Source of the DNA: JBQTKD01 sp963703165
Lineage (GTDB): Bacteria; Actinomycetota; Actinomycetes; Sporichthyales; Sporichthyaceae
Length of the DNA: 64,000 bases
NCBI GenBank assembly: GCA_963703165.1
Contig: OY969798.1
Location: 4,526,001 to 4,590,000 of the forward strand
Direction: 5' to 3'
Both the position numbers and the translations under genes were made by a program. Below the pieces are notes generated by a model. The model made no database searches. It saw only the letters and a list, made by a program, of their open reading frames with translations, and was not told the origin of the DNA. The stretch's first letter is position 1, and every line of letters begins with the position of its first letter. Shown piece by piece: positions 33,918 through 42,952 of this stretch.

Positions 33918-35176
33918 CCACCGTCGCCTCTCGCGCAGCGTCGTCCAGGTATGGCGAGCTGATCCACCCGGACAAGGTGCACGGCTCGATGTACACCGAC
34001 CCCGAGATCTTCGCCGACGAGATGGCGAAGATCTACTACAACTCCTGGGTCTACGTGGGGCACGAGAGCGAGGTCCCCGAGCCCGACGACTACGTCGTGA
34101 AGTTCATCGGCCCGCAGTCGGTCATCATGACCCGCAGCCGTGACGGCGTCGTGCACCTCATGCAGAACCGCTGCGCGCATCGCGGCAACCTGGTGTGCGC
34201 CGCGCCCAAGGGCAACGCGTCGGCGTTCCGCTGCAGCTACCACGGGTGGACCTACAACAACGACGGTTCGCTGCTCGGCTTCCCGTACAAGAAGGGCTAC
34301 GACGGCGTCGTCGAGAAGAAGGACATCTCGCTCGGCAAGCTGCGCACCGAGTCCTACCAGGGCTTCGTGTTCGGCACCTTCGCCACCGACGGCCCGACCC
34401 TGCGCGAGCACCTGGGCAACGCCACCGAGTGCTTCGACCGTCTGGTCCGGCTCTCGCCGGCCGGTGAGGTGCAGATCAGCGCGGGTTGGCTCAAGCACCG
34501 GGTCAAGGCCAACTGGAAGATGCTGCTGGAGAACGAGACCGACGGCTACCACCCGCAGTTCGTGCACGCCTCGATCTTCAACGTCGCCGACAGCGTCATC
34601 GGGTCGCTCTACAGCGACAAGTCCACCGCGGTCTGCCGCGATCTGGGCAACGGCCACACCGAGAACGATCTGCGGCCGGAGTTCCGGCGGATGAACGTCC
34701 CGATGGGCTGGTTCGGTGCCAGCGCGGAGAAGGTCCCGAACTACGTCGAGGCCATGCGGAACTCCTACGGCGCGGGCGCGGAGGAGATCCTCATCGACGG
34801 GTCGTCCCACGCGATGATCTTCCCCAACCTGTTCATCGCCGAGATCCAGCTGTTCGTCATTCAGCCCCTGGCCGTCGACCAGACCGTGCAGCACGTCACC
34901 GCCGTCCAGTTCAAGGACGGCCACGACCTCAACCGCCGCGTCCTGCAGCAGAGCATCGGCTCCGTCGGTCCGGCCGGCTTCCTGCTCGCCGACGACTCCG
35001 AGCTCTACGAGCGCACCCAACGCGGCGTCGCGATGCGCACCCCCGAGTGGGCGCTCCTCTCCCGTGGCCTGCAACGCGAGTACGTGGACGAGGACGGCCG
35101 GCTGGTCAGCAACAACACCGACGAGACCACCTTGCGCGCGATCTGGCGGCACTACCTGAGTGTGATGGAGCGTTGA
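33914..35176 (+). CDS. Rieske aromatic-ring-hydroxylating dioxygenase, alpha subunit
   Basis: 420 residues. Rieske [2Fe-2S] ligands are Cys87/His89 in NRCAHRGN and Cys107/His110 in CSYHGW. The mononuclear iron site is in ENETDGYHPQFVH, with His213, His218 and bridging Asp210. It activates O2 for ring or angular hydroxylation of an aromatic or alicyclic substrate. The start overlaps the thiolase stop (ATGA) and the small subunit overlaps its stop by one base. No dedicated ferredoxin or reductase is adjacent. Confidence 0.92.
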   Translation: MTTVASRAASSRYGELIHPDKVHGSMYTDPEIFADEMAKIYYNSWVYVGHESEVPEPDDYVVKFIGPQSVIMTRSRDGVVHLMQNRCAHRGNLVCAAPKGNASAFRCSYHGWTYNNDGSLLGFPYKKGYDGVVEKKDISLGKLRTESYQGFVFGTFATDGPTLREHLGNATECFDRLVRLSPAGEVQISAGWLKHRVKANWKMLLENETDGYHPQFVHASIFNVADSVIGSLYSDKSTAVCRDLGNGHTENDLRPEFRRMNVPMGWFGASAEKVPNYVEAMRNSYGAGAEEILIDGSSHAMIFPNLFIAEIQLFVIQPLAVDQTVQHVTAVQFKDGHDLNRRVLQQSIGSVGPAGFLLADDSELYERTQRGVAMRTPEWALLSRGLQREYVDEDGRLVSNNTDETTLRAIWRHYLSVMER

Positions 35177-35655
35177 TGGGAACGGTTTCTTTGGCCGAGG
35201 CCGAGCAGTTCCTCTACCGTGAGGCGCGGCTCGCCGACAGTCACGACTACGACGGCTGGGAAGCGCTCTGGACCGACGACGCCATCTACTGGGTCCCGGC
35301 CGGCGGCGACTCCGAACGCGACCCCGCCACCCAGGTCTCGGTGCTGTTCGACAACCGGTCCCGCATCGGGACACGCATCCGCCAGCTCAAGTCGGGGGAG
35401 CGGCACTCCCAGGACCCGACCTCCAGCGTGGTCCGGATGATCAGCAATGTCGAACTGCTCGGAGAGCACGAGAGCGACGCCGTCATCGGCGCCACCGGGA
35501 TGGTCGTCGAGTCGCGCGAACGCGGCACCACCTACTGGGTCGCCCGTTTCGAGTACCGGCTGCGCAAGATCGAGGCGGAGGTGCGGATGTCCTACAAGAA
35601 GGTCAGCCTCGTCGACCGTGAGCAGCCCCTGAACACCCTGTCCTTCCTGATCTGA
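35176..35655 (+). CDS. Aromatic-ring-hydroxylating dioxygenase, beta subunit
   Basis: 159 residues with the NTF2/SnoaL-like cone fold of dioxygenase beta chains: AEQFLYREARLADSHDYDGW near residue 9, LWTDDAIYWVPAG near residue 31, and RMSYKKVSLVDREQPLNTL near the end. It is structural and forms the alpha3-beta3 hexamer with the alpha subunit. Its ATG shares one base with the alpha stop (TGATG). Confidence 0.9.
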   Translation: MGTVSLAEAEQFLYREARLADSHDYDGWEALWTDDAIYWVPAGGDSERDPATQVSVLFDNRSRIGTRIRQLKSGERHSQDPTSSVVRMISNVELLGEHESDAVIGATGMVVESRERGTTYWVARFEYRLRKIEAEVRMSYKKVSLVDREQPLNTLSFLI

Positions 35656-35668
35656 GACGCTGCCCGCC

Positions 35669-35890
35669 ATGGACGACCAACCACTCGGCATCGTCGACAA
35701 CGAGTTCGCCGCCGTCCGCCTGACCATCGACCGCTCCGGCAACGGCCCGCGCCTGCGGATCGAGGACCTGAGCAGCGCCCAGGTCACCTACCTGGACGCC
35801 CTCACCCTCGAGGCGCTCACCTGGGCCTCACCCGAGCGCCTGCGCGCCCTGCTCGACCCGTCCGACGAACGCTGGCGCGACCACGACTGA
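35669..35890 (+). CDS. Small hypothetical protein in the dioxygenase operon
   Basis: 73 residues: an N-terminal strand-rich part (LGIVDNEFAAVRLTIDRSG) and an acidic helical C-terminus (SPERLRALLDPSDERW). It starts 13 bases after the beta subunit on the same strand and has normal codon use, so it is likely real. I do not recognise the family. It could be a dioxygenase accessory factor, inferred from position only. Confidence 0.6.
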   Translation: MDDQPLGIVDNEFAAVRLTIDRSGNGPRLRIEDLSSAQVTYLDALTLEALTWASPERLRALLDPSDERWRDHD

Positions 35891-35906
35891 GGTCGGGGTC
35901 TCCGCG

Positions 35907-36761
35907 CTAGGGGAGCAGGCTCAGGCGTCGGGCGGCGTTGACGGCTTCGATCCGATTCCGTACTCCGAGTTTGCGCGTGGCGGACAGCATGTAGGCCTTC
36001 ACCGTCCCTTCGGTGAGCCCGAGCATTTCGCCGATGACAGCATTGCGATGTCCCGCCGCGACGAGCGTGATCACGTCCTTCTCGCGGACGGTCAACGGGA
36101 CGATCAGGGGCCGTGCTGCGGCAGGCGGGGTCGGTGCCTCAACGTCAGCCGTGGCATCCGTGATGCGAAGCATGAGGTCGTCGATGAGCTGGCGCGCTTT
36201 GCCTGAGGAACAGATGCGGATCAGCGCCAGTTCCGCGTGGACCTCGCGCAGCCGTTCGTCGACGACGCCGGTTCCGCAGTCCTCGGAAGGCGTCCGGCCC
36301 AATCGGCGGCGGACCTCGGCCTCCACTGCGATCTCCTGCTGCACACCGCGGGCCACGTCCACGGCGCGATCGAGCACCGTGTCCCCGATCTGGGTCGGTC
36401 GGCGCATCCCTGCATAGAGGACACCGTGCACGCCGGTTGCCGACCTGATCGGTACGGCGAGGAGGCCTCGTAGCTGTTCGGCGCGTACCGGCTGGTCGTA
36501 GTGGTGGGTGATGCCTCTGGCGGACCGGTAATCGCGCACCCGTAACGGGCGACCGGTCGCCACCACCTTGCCGCCGAGCCCGAAGCCGGGCGTGAGCCGC
36601 AGGTTTCGTAGCCGGTCGCTTCGGGCGCCGACGAACGAGTCCAGCACCACCGGTGCCTCGGGGCTCGCGGCCAGACCGCCGAACACCATCTCCGCCCCGG
36701 TCACCTGCATCAACTGATGCAGGTGCGGGATGAGCGAAGGCTGGGGCGGTGAAGGCGCCAT
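35907..36761 (-). CDS. LuxR-type regulator with GAF-like sensor domain
   Basis: 284 residues from ATG 36761; a TTG at 36797 would add 12 residues. The N-terminal two thirds resemble a GAF domain (LTPGFGLGGKVVATGRPLRV near residue 60, LLAVPIRSATGVHGVLYAGM near 96). The C-terminus is a LuxR helix-turn-helix: LTVREKDVITLVAAGHRNAV near residue 222 and MLGLTEGTVKAYMLSATRKL. It probably senses a small molecule and activates nearby catabolic genes; the divergent acyl-CoA synthetase across a 159-base gap is the obvious candidate target. Confidence 0.85.
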   Translation of the reverse strand: MAPSPPQPSLIPHLHQLMQVTGAEMVFGGLAASPEAPVVLDSFVGARSDRLRNLRLTPGFGLGGKVVATGRPLRVRDYRSARGITHHYDQPVRAEQLRGLLAVPIRSATGVHGVLYAGMRRPTQIGDTVLDRAVDVARGVQQEIAVEAEVRRRLGRTPSEDCGTGVVDERLREVHAELALIRICSSGKARQLIDDLMLRITDATADVEAPTPPAAARPLIVPLTVREKDVITLVAAGHRNAVIGEMLGLTEGTVKAYMLSATRKLGVRNRIEAVNAARRLSLLP

Positions 36762-36920
36762 CGTCGGAGTGTCACGGAGCCCCGGGCCAAAGGACAAGCC
36801 CCGGAGCGGGACCCGGCGGCGCGCCGAGCGTGCCGCTATCTACTTTTGGCAGTATCCGCCCTGCTCCCCTCGGCGAGCTGCGGCCATCGTGAGAGCCATC
36901 CGATGCGAAGGAGTTGTTCC

Positions 36921-38618
36921 GTGACCAGCGCCCCGAACCACCAGGCCTACCGCGCCGCCCGGGACCTGTTGCTCGATTTGCGGTCGGACCACGAGGCCGC
37001 GGCGGCGAGGTTCGCCTGGCCGGTCCTGGGCGAGACGTTCAGCTGGGCCCATGACTGGTTCGACGTCATCGCGCTGGACAACATCCGACCGGCGTTGCGC
37101 ATCCTCGAGGAGAACGGCGCGAGCCGCGGGTACTCCTTCGATGATCTGCGTCGGCGTTCCAACCGGGTCGCCCACTTCCTCGCTGCCCAGGGCCTCGGTC
37201 GCGGCGACCGCGTGATGATCATGCTCGGGAACCAGGTCGAGTTGTGGGAATCGATGCTCGCGGTGATGAAACTGGGAGCCGTGGTCATGCCCACCACGAC
37301 GGCGTTGGGGGAAGCTGACCTGACCGACCGCGTGGAGCGCGGCTCGGTGCGCATGGTGATCGCGAACCCGGTGGATGTAGGCAAATTCGCGGGGGTGCCG
37401 GGGGACTACCTGCGGGTTTGCGTGGGTGCCGCGCAGGGGTGGGCGGCCTACGGGGACGCGGCAGGCCTCAGCGATGACACCGTCGACCGTCCCGATCTGC
37501 TCCAGACCGACGAACTGCTGCTCTACTTCACCTCCGGCACCACCAACCGTCCGAAGATGGTGGAGCACTCCCAGGTCACCTACCCCGTCGGGCACCTTTC
37601 GACGATGTACTGGTTGGGGTTGCGCCCCGGTGATGTTCACCTGAACATCAGCTCGCCCGGCTGGGCGAAGCACGCGTGGAGTTGCTTCTTCGCCCCGTGG
37701 ATCGCGGAGGCGTGCGTGTTCATCTACAACTACACGCGCTTCGACGCCGGGGCACTGCTCGAGCAGCTGCGGACGAACGAGGTGACGACGTTCTGCGCGC
37801 CACCCACGGTGTGGCGGATGCTCATCCAGGCGGACCTCTCCGGAGGGCCCGGAGCGCTGCGGGAGGGCATCGCCGCGGGCGAGCCACTCAACCCCGAGGT
37901 GATCGAACAGGTCCGCGCAGCCTGGGGCATCACGCTGCGGGACGGATTCGGACAGACCGAGACCACCGCCCAGATCGGCAACACCCCAGGCAGCGCGGTC
38001 AAGCCGGGCTCCATGGGCAGGCCGCTGCCCGGAGTGCCGGTCGTTCTCATCGATCCGGCCACCGGCAAGCCGTCGGACTCGGGGGAGATCTGTCTGGACC
38101 TCTCCGCGAACCCCGTCAATCTGATGCGCCGTTACTTCGGCGACCCGGAACGGGACGCCGAGGCGAAGGACGGTGGCTACTACCACACCGGCGACCTCGC
38201 GGACTGTGACGCGGACGGCTACATCACCTACGTCGGCCGCACCGACGACGTCTTCAAGGCCTCGGACTACAAGATCTCCCCATTCGAACTCGAGAGCGTG
38301 CTGATCGAGCACCCCGCTGTCGCCGAGGCCGCCGTGGTACCTGCCCCCGACCCGGTGCGGCTGGCCGTCCCCAAGGCCTACGTCGCACTGGCGGCAGGCT
38401 GGGAACCGGACGAGAAGACTGCCTGCGAGATCCTCAAGCACTGCCGGGAGAACCTCGCCCCATTCCTGCGAGTGCGTCGGGTCGAGTTCTACGAGCTGCC
38501 GAAGACCATCTCCGGCAAGATCCGCCGCGTCGAGCTGCGCACTCGCGAGTACGACGAGACGGCGATGGCCGGCGCGCAGGAGTACCGCGACGACCAGTTC
38601 CCGGAGCTACGAGGCTGA
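36921..38618 (+). CDS. AMP-dependent acyl-CoA synthetase
   Basis: 565 residues; GTG 36921 with AAGGAG 7 bases upstream is chosen over an upstream in-frame ATG that lacks a ribosome-binding site. Adenylate-forming motifs: LYFTSGTTNRPKMVEHS near residue 198, DGFGQTET near residue 340, YHTGDLADCDADGYITYVGR near residue 420, and catalytic Lys in PKTISGKIRRVELR near residue 535. It activates a carboxylic acid to its CoA thioester with ATP. The HTGDLA/ISGKIRR pattern fits medium-chain or aromatic acids. Confidence 0.9.
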   Translation: MTSAPNHQAYRAARDLLLDLRSDHEAAAARFAWPVLGETFSWAHDWFDVIALDNIRPALRILEENGASRGYSFDDLRRRSNRVAHFLAAQGLGRGDRVMIMLGNQVELWESMLAVMKLGAVVMPTTTALGEADLTDRVERGSVRMVIANPVDVGKFAGVPGDYLRVCVGAAQGWAAYGDAAGLSDDTVDRPDLLQTDELLLYFTSGTTNRPKMVEHSQVTYPVGHLSTMYWLGLRPGDVHLNISSPGWAKHAWSCFFAPWIAEACVFIYNYTRFDAGALLEQLRTNEVTTFCAPPTVWRMLIQADLSGGPGALREGIAAGEPLNPEVIEQVRAAWGITLRDGFGQTETTAQIGNTPGSAVKPGSMGRPLPGVPVVLIDPATGKPSDSGEICLDLSANPVNLMRRYFGDPERDAEAKDGGYYHTGDLADCDADGYITYVGRTDDVFKASDYKISPFELESVLIEHPAVAEAAVVPAPDPVRLAVPKAYVALAAGWEPDEKTACEILKHCRENLAPFLRVRRVEFYELPKTISGKIRRVELRTREYDETAMAGAQEYRDDQFPELRG

Positions 38619-39566
38619 CCCGATCGCGCTCTCACGATACTTACGCGGACTCACTTTATAGGCCGCAGTGAATTCCCGACTGAAGAACGCCTGGTTGCTG
38701 AAGCCGTAGCGGGCTGCGATCTCACTGATCGGGACTGACCGGGAGCCCGGGGAGCTCAGCGCGTGCCGGCAGGCCTCCAGGCGGCGATGTTTGATCCAGG
38801 CGCCCACGGTCAGCCCGGACTGAGCGAACAGCCGGTGCAGACTGCGGGTCGAGATGTAGAACTCACGGGCGATCGCGTCGGGCGTCAGTGTCGGATCCCC
38901 GATGTGCACCTCGATGAACCGCTGGATCTCGCGTACCTTCTCCGCGCCGCCCTCGATGCGGTCGCCGGTGGTCGTCTCACCGGCGGCGAGGACGGACATC
39001 TCGGCGACCTCGTTGGCCAAGGTCTTGGCGCTCTGTTCCGAAAGCCCGGCATCGGTGCGGATCAACTGACTGAGCATCGGACCGAGGAACACACCCAGCC
39101 CGCCGACCCGCGGCACTGCGATCGCGGTGATGCGTTGCGTCTGCGCCTCGGGGATCGTGACGCTCCCGCGCTCCCAGGTGTAGACGCACAACCGCCAGTC
39201 GCCGGTCATCGTCCAAGTGAAGGGGCGTGACGACTCGTAGACCGCGAACGCGCCCGCCGACACCTCGGCTCGGCGGCCGTCCTGCTCGAGGAAGCCCGTG
39301 CCCCTCTCCACCATGCCGACGGCCAGCACTTCAGCCTCGTCCGTGTGGTCGGACTGATGCTTGGTCCGGGTGAACGTCTGCGGCACCGAGGCGACGGCGG
39401 CGGCCTGCAGCGGGCCGACATGACGCACATGGATCTTTCCCTCGACGTCCGAGGAACCGTGCGGGGCGATGTTCAGGGCGACGAAGCGATGGCGAATCGC
39501 GTCGCACCAGCCGCGGAGCGAGTCCGCGCTGTCGACTAAGGGGCTTTCCAGCTCCTCGGGCTCCAT
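38607..39566 (-). CDS. AraC family transcriptional regulator
   Basis: 319 residues from ATG 39566; a longer open frame upstream is Arg/Pro-rich and unlikely to be coding. The N-terminal half is an AraC-binding-like sensor domain; the C-terminus has two helix-turn-helices: TPDAIAREFYISTRSLHRLF near residue 225 and ISEIAARYGFSNQAFFSREF near residue 275. Such regulators usually activate adjacent catabolic genes. It overlaps the acyl-CoA synthetase end by 12 bases and is divergent from the bicupin gene, its likely target. Confidence 0.88.
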   Translation of the reverse strand: MEPEELESPLVDSADSLRGWCDAIRHRFVALNIAPHGSSDVEGKIHVRHVGPLQAAAVASVPQTFTRTKHQSDHTDEAEVLAVGMVERGTGFLEQDGRRAEVSAGAFAVYESSRPFTWTMTGDWRLCVYTWERGSVTIPEAQTQRITAIAVPRVGGLGVFLGPMLSQLIRTDAGLSEQSAKTLANEVAEMSVLAAGETTTGDRIEGGAEKVREIQRFIEVHIGDPTLTPDAIAREFYISTRSLHRLFAQSGLTVGAWIKHRRLEACRHALSSPGSRSVPISEIAARYGFSNQAFFSREFTAAYKVSPRKYRESAIGSAS

Positions 39567-39736
39567 ATGCCGCCCATGCTGCGCCCGGGCGCGGTCCGTG
39601 TCAACGCCGGACGCCGCCGTTGGTCGACATGGGTTGGCGTCCACAGACAAGTGCCCGTCCCGGAGCGAAAAGTGCAGGTCGCTGTGCATGCCTAGCGTCA
39701 TTGCCATACCAAGAACACCCTCAAGGAGGCACTCCA

Positions 39737-40573
39737 ATGACGCAGTCCCTGGTGGACACCGACCGCAAGCTCTGGGTCTCCCGCAACCCCAACGAGTGGG
39801 TTCCCTTCGAGTGGGCCGAACCGAAGTACGGCCCCCAGGCATTCGGCGAGATCGCGCTCGCCCGTGCCAGCGGCTCGAGCGGCTCGCACATGGCCGGATT
39901 CTGGCGCTGCGGTCCGAACTCGCCCGGCGCCCGTCCCGACGGCTCCGGAACGGTGCACTACTCCGCGCCGCTCGGCGACGAGTGCTTGGTCGTGCAGGAG
40001 GGCGAGGCGACCGTGACGGTGGTGGAGACCGGTGAGCAGCACCTGCTGACCCCCGGCACGATCATGATCCACCCCAAGGGTCTCGAGCTGCGTTGGGACG
40101 TCAAGGCCCCGTACTTCAAGAAGTACTGGGTGATCTGGGACAGCCCCAAGGAGGCGACACCGTCCAAGGAGCTGATCTTCGGTAACACCAACGACAACCC
40201 CGCCGAGTGGGAGCCGTACTCCTGGGTCGAGCCGGTCGAGGGTGAGGTCATCGATGGCGAGGTCTACTTCATCACCAAGACCGGTTCGACCGGAACCATG
40301 ATGGCGGGCATGTGGCGGGCCGGTGTCGGCATCGCCGGTTGTAACCCGGACGGGTCCAAGACCATCCCGTACACGTCGGTGTACGGCGACGAGACCGAGC
40401 TCCTGCTCGAGGGCGCGACGCACGTGCGCAACGACGAGACCGGCGAGGAATGGGACTGCCACGCCGGTGACGTCATCGGCTTCCACAAGGGTCTGCACGT
40501 GACGTGGACTCAGGCGCCGCCATTCATCAAGAAGTTCTGGGTCATCACCGACGAAGAACTTCCCGCTTCCTGA
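39737..40573 (+). CDS. Bicupin protein (tandem cupin domains)
   Basis: 278 residues, ATG with AAGGAGG upstream. Two homologous halves: residues 15-135 (VPFEWAEPKYGPQAFGEIAL ... KAPYFKKYWVIWD) and 150-272 (EPYSWVEPVEGEVIDGEVYF ... APPFIKKFWVITD), each with a one-per-half MAG-W-R-G segment and a GDE strand. This is an internal duplication of a cupin barrel like DUF861-type proteins. Function could be metal-dependent isomerase, dioxygenase or binding protein. It lies divergent from the AraC regulator. Confidence 0.82.
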   Translation: MTQSLVDTDRKLWVSRNPNEWVPFEWAEPKYGPQAFGEIALARASGSSGSHMAGFWRCGPNSPGARPDGSGTVHYSAPLGDECLVVQEGEATVTVVETGEQHLLTPGTIMIHPKGLELRWDVKAPYFKKYWVIWDSPKEATPSKELIFGNTNDNPAEWEPYSWVEPVEGEVIDGEVYFITKTGSTGTMMAGMWRAGVGIAGCNPDGSKTIPYTSVYGDETELLLEGATHVRNDETGEEWDCHAGDVIGFHKGLHVTWTQAPPFIKKFWVITDEELPAS

Positions 40574-40599
40574 CGACGAGACCTGGAGAACCGGACGCA

Positions 40600-41112
40600 A
40601 TGGAAATTTATCTGAGCATGCAGCGCGTCCGGTTCTCCAGCCCGGATGCCTACGAAAAGTTCAAGGTCGTCTTCGCCGATGTCCGCCACCACCTGATGGG
40701 GCTCCCGGGCTTCCTGCAGTTGACGTGGTGGGTGCATCCGGAGGACCCCGGCTGGTTCAACGAGTGCAGCATGTGGGCCGGCAAAGAGTCCGTGCAGGAC
40801 TGGCACATGAACACGTACCACAAGCACGCCAAGGCCTGGGCCGCCAACGGCGCGATCATGGAAGACATCATCACCAACTTCGTCCTGGCTGGTACGCGCC
40901 TCCTGCGGATCTGTCCGACGTGCAATGAGCTGCAGGACAAGGAATACGACTTCGCGTCCGAGCAAGCCGTGCTCCGCGAACAGTGCCCCAGGTGCGGCTT
41001 CCACTTCCCATACATGACCGAGACACCGAGCAGCTTCGGGGTCTTCAAAGATTTCCAGCCCGCGCAAGCCCCATCGAACGGCCACGTCGACCGGGACCCG
41101 GCCCGGATCTGA
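40600..41112 (+). CDS. ABM-like dimeric barrel protein with C-terminal zinc ribbon
   Basis: 170 residues. The N-terminal 100 residues resemble an antibiotic-biosynthesis-monooxygenase-type ferredoxin-like barrel (MEIYLSMQRVRFSSPDAYEK; LPGFLQLTWWVHPEDPGWFN; WHMNTYHKHAKAWA). The C-terminal 65 residues add a treble-clef-like zinc ribbon with ICPTCNELQDKEYDF and EQCPRCGFHFPY. The combination is unusual and I know no assigned function. It is 26 bases after the bicupin gene and 39 bases before a solute-binding lipoprotein gene. Confidence 0.75.
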   Translation: MEIYLSMQRVRFSSPDAYEKFKVVFADVRHHLMGLPGFLQLTWWVHPEDPGWFNECSMWAGKESVQDWHMNTYHKHAKAWAANGAIMEDIITNFVLAGTRLLRICPTCNELQDKEYDFASEQAVLREQCPRCGFHFPYMTETPSSFGVFKDFQPAQAPSNGHVDRDPARI

Positions 41113-41151
41113 CGTCGCGCAAACCCCTCCCACGGAATGAAGGGAACGACC

Positions 41152-42777
41152 ATGAGGATCTCGAGTAGACGGGGCGTCGTCGTGACTGCCCCACTGGTCG
41201 CCAGCATGGCGCTGGTGCTGGCCGCGTGCGGCGGTAGCGGCGACGGCACGATCGACGTGGCGCAGGACCCGGCAGGTTCCGCCGCGGAGACCAGCTCTGT
41301 CTCCGCCGACACCCCCGAAGCCCCGAGTGGCGCAAGCACCGACGAGTCGGCAACGAAGCCCGCGGCACAGGGCACCGACTCGTCGGCCCCGAGCAAGGTG
41401 AAGGCCAAGTCCGGCCCGTCGATCGCCGCCCCGGCAGCCGCCGCTCGAGCGAGCCGCGCCAAGACGACGGCCGACTCCGCCGCCGTGCCGGCGGTGAAGG
41501 CGGCCAAGGGCGCCAACACCATCAAGGGCAATGCGGGCACGGTCATTCGCCCGATGGACAACGCATCGCAGGTCGTCGAGAACCAGAGGATCGCCGACGC
41601 GAAGAACGGCGTAACCGACGTCGGAGTTACCAAGGACTCGATCAAGACCGGCGCGATCAACATGCACGGCATGGCGCTGGGAACCGTTCTGATCGCCCCG
41701 ATCGCCCGGGGGATCGTCGCGTCGTACGGGGCGATCAACGACCGAGGCGGTGTGCTCGGCCGCCGTCTGACATATATCGACTGTGACGACGGCCCCGGCG
41801 AGGTTTCCCGCGCGAAGTCCTGCATCAAGAAGCTGGCCGGTCAGGACAAGGTCTTCGCTCTGGTGGGCGGGGCAACGTGGGCGACCGCCTCGATCCACGA
41901 CGACCTCAAGCAGTACAAGCTGCCCTACGTCGGTGCCTGGGCCTACTCCCAGACCGAGTGGCAGGACCCGTACATGTTCCCCACCCACATGTCGATGATC
42001 CACGAAGCGATGGCCGGGGCGCAGTGGGTGAAGAACGTCGTCAAGCCGAAGACCTACGGCCTGATCTGCCTGACCAGCCCGGAGATGCAGCTTGCCTGCG
42101 GCGAGGTGCGCAAGATCCTGGACCAGTCGGGCGCGAAGATGGTCAAGAAGGCCGACGTGTCGATCGGCGAGACCTCAATGTCCTCGCACGTCCTGGCCAT
42201 GCGCGCGGCCAATCCCGAGCACATCGTCCACTACGTGATCAACCCCGCGACGATGGCGAAGTGGATGGTGGAGTCCGCGCAGCAGAACTACTACCCGTCG
42301 AAGGGCGTCTCCGGAAACCACCTCGCCGGTGAGGTGGTCGGCTCGCTGATCGGCAAGTGGCCGGCCGGTCGCTACTGGACCAACACCACGTACAAGCTGT
42401 GGGGTTCGGAGTTCATGTCCGTGATGATGAAGTACGCCCGGGCGAACCGTGGCGTCAATCACCACATCGTGCAGGCGGGTTACGTCGGCGCCAATGTGTT
42501 CGCCCTCGCCGCTAAGGCCATCGGACCGAACCTGACCCGCGAGCGCTTGATGGCACAGCTCTCCAACGGCGACGTCTACGCCGCCGATGCCTCGCTGGAC
42601 CAGAGGTTCAGCTGGGCGCAGAGCGAGCGCCACGGGAACAACTGGAGCGGCACGAACGGCCAAGGGCGAGAGTTCATTTACAAGTACGAGAGCTCCAACA
42701 CCATGTCCAACCCCGATGGCAGCCCGTCCGGGTTCGCCCCCGACCCTGACCAATTCGTCATCTACACGAACAAGTAA
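41152..42777 (+). CDS. LIV-type ABC transporter solute-binding lipoprotein
   Basis: 541 residues; ATG 41152 with AAGGGA upstream preferred to 41137. Signal peptide with lipobox VLAACGG near residue 27, then an Ala/Ser/Pro/Lys-rich tether of about 110 residues before the periplasmic-binding fold starts at VGVTKDSIKTGAINMHG. The core has DRGGVLGRRLTYIDCDDGPG and a long conserved segment near YVGAWAYSQTEWQDP. Paralogue of the protein at 62284-63825. Family members bind amino acids, but also aromatic or hydrophobic acids; ligand unknown. Confidence 0.88.
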   Translation: MRISSRRGVVVTAPLVASMALVLAACGGSGDGTIDVAQDPAGSAAETSSVSADTPEAPSGASTDESATKPAAQGTDSSAPSKVKAKSGPSIAAPAAAARASRAKTTADSAAVPAVKAAKGANTIKGNAGTVIRPMDNASQVVENQRIADAKNGVTDVGVTKDSIKTGAINMHGMALGTVLIAPIARGIVASYGAINDRGGVLGRRLTYIDCDDGPGEVSRAKSCIKKLAGQDKVFALVGGATWATASIHDDLKQYKLPYVGAWAYSQTEWQDPYMFPTHMSMIHEAMAGAQWVKNVVKPKTYGLICLTSPEMQLACGEVRKILDQSGAKMVKKADVSIGETSMSSHVLAMRAANPEHIVHYVINPATMAKWMVESAQQNYYPSKGVSGNHLAGEVVGSLIGKWPAGRYWTNTTYKLWGSEFMSVMMKYARANRGVNHHIVQAGYVGANVFALAAKAIGPNLTRERLMAQLSNGDVYAADASLDQRFSWAQSERHGNNWSGTNGQGREFIYKYESSNTMSNPDGSPSGFAPDPDQFVIYTNK

Positions 42778-42805
42778 CACCACTACCTGACCCGGGGGTC
42801 AGAAA

Positions 42806-42838
42806 CCGAGGGCCGGAGATTTTTCTTCCGGCCCTCGG
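42806..42838 (+). terminator. Strong GC-rich hairpin after the solute-binding protein gene
   Basis: Perfect 12-base arms CCGAGGGCCGGA / TCCGGCCCTCGG around a 9-base T-rich loop, 29 bases downstream of the stop at 42777. There is no downstream T-run, as is common in actinobacterial terminators. It could also stop transcription coming from the opposite strand. Confidence 0.75.
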
Positions 42839-42870
42839 CTTCGTCCCTGTGACCCCCGAGGAGCGAACCA

Positions 42871-42903
42871 GTTCTGCGGGTTCACGGGAGGTTCTGCGGG
42901 TTC
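42871..42903. repeat. 13-bp direct repeat, 20-bp period
   Basis: GTTCTGCGGGTTC occurs at 42871-42883 and again at 42891-42903, exactly 20 bases apart, between the terminator and the end of the convergent gene. Role unknown; possible slippage product. Confidence 0.6.
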
Positions 42904-42952
42904 GTAAAAGGAGCGGCCGTCCGCGACCACGACTCCGCGGAGCCGCGCGGTG

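Noticed and set aside
36840..36865. Possible operator TTTGGCAGTATCCGCC upstream of the acyl-CoA synthetase
   Set aside because: It shares CAGTAT with the GGACA motif but lacks the 5-base arms; two or more bases would have to be deleted, so I do not count it.
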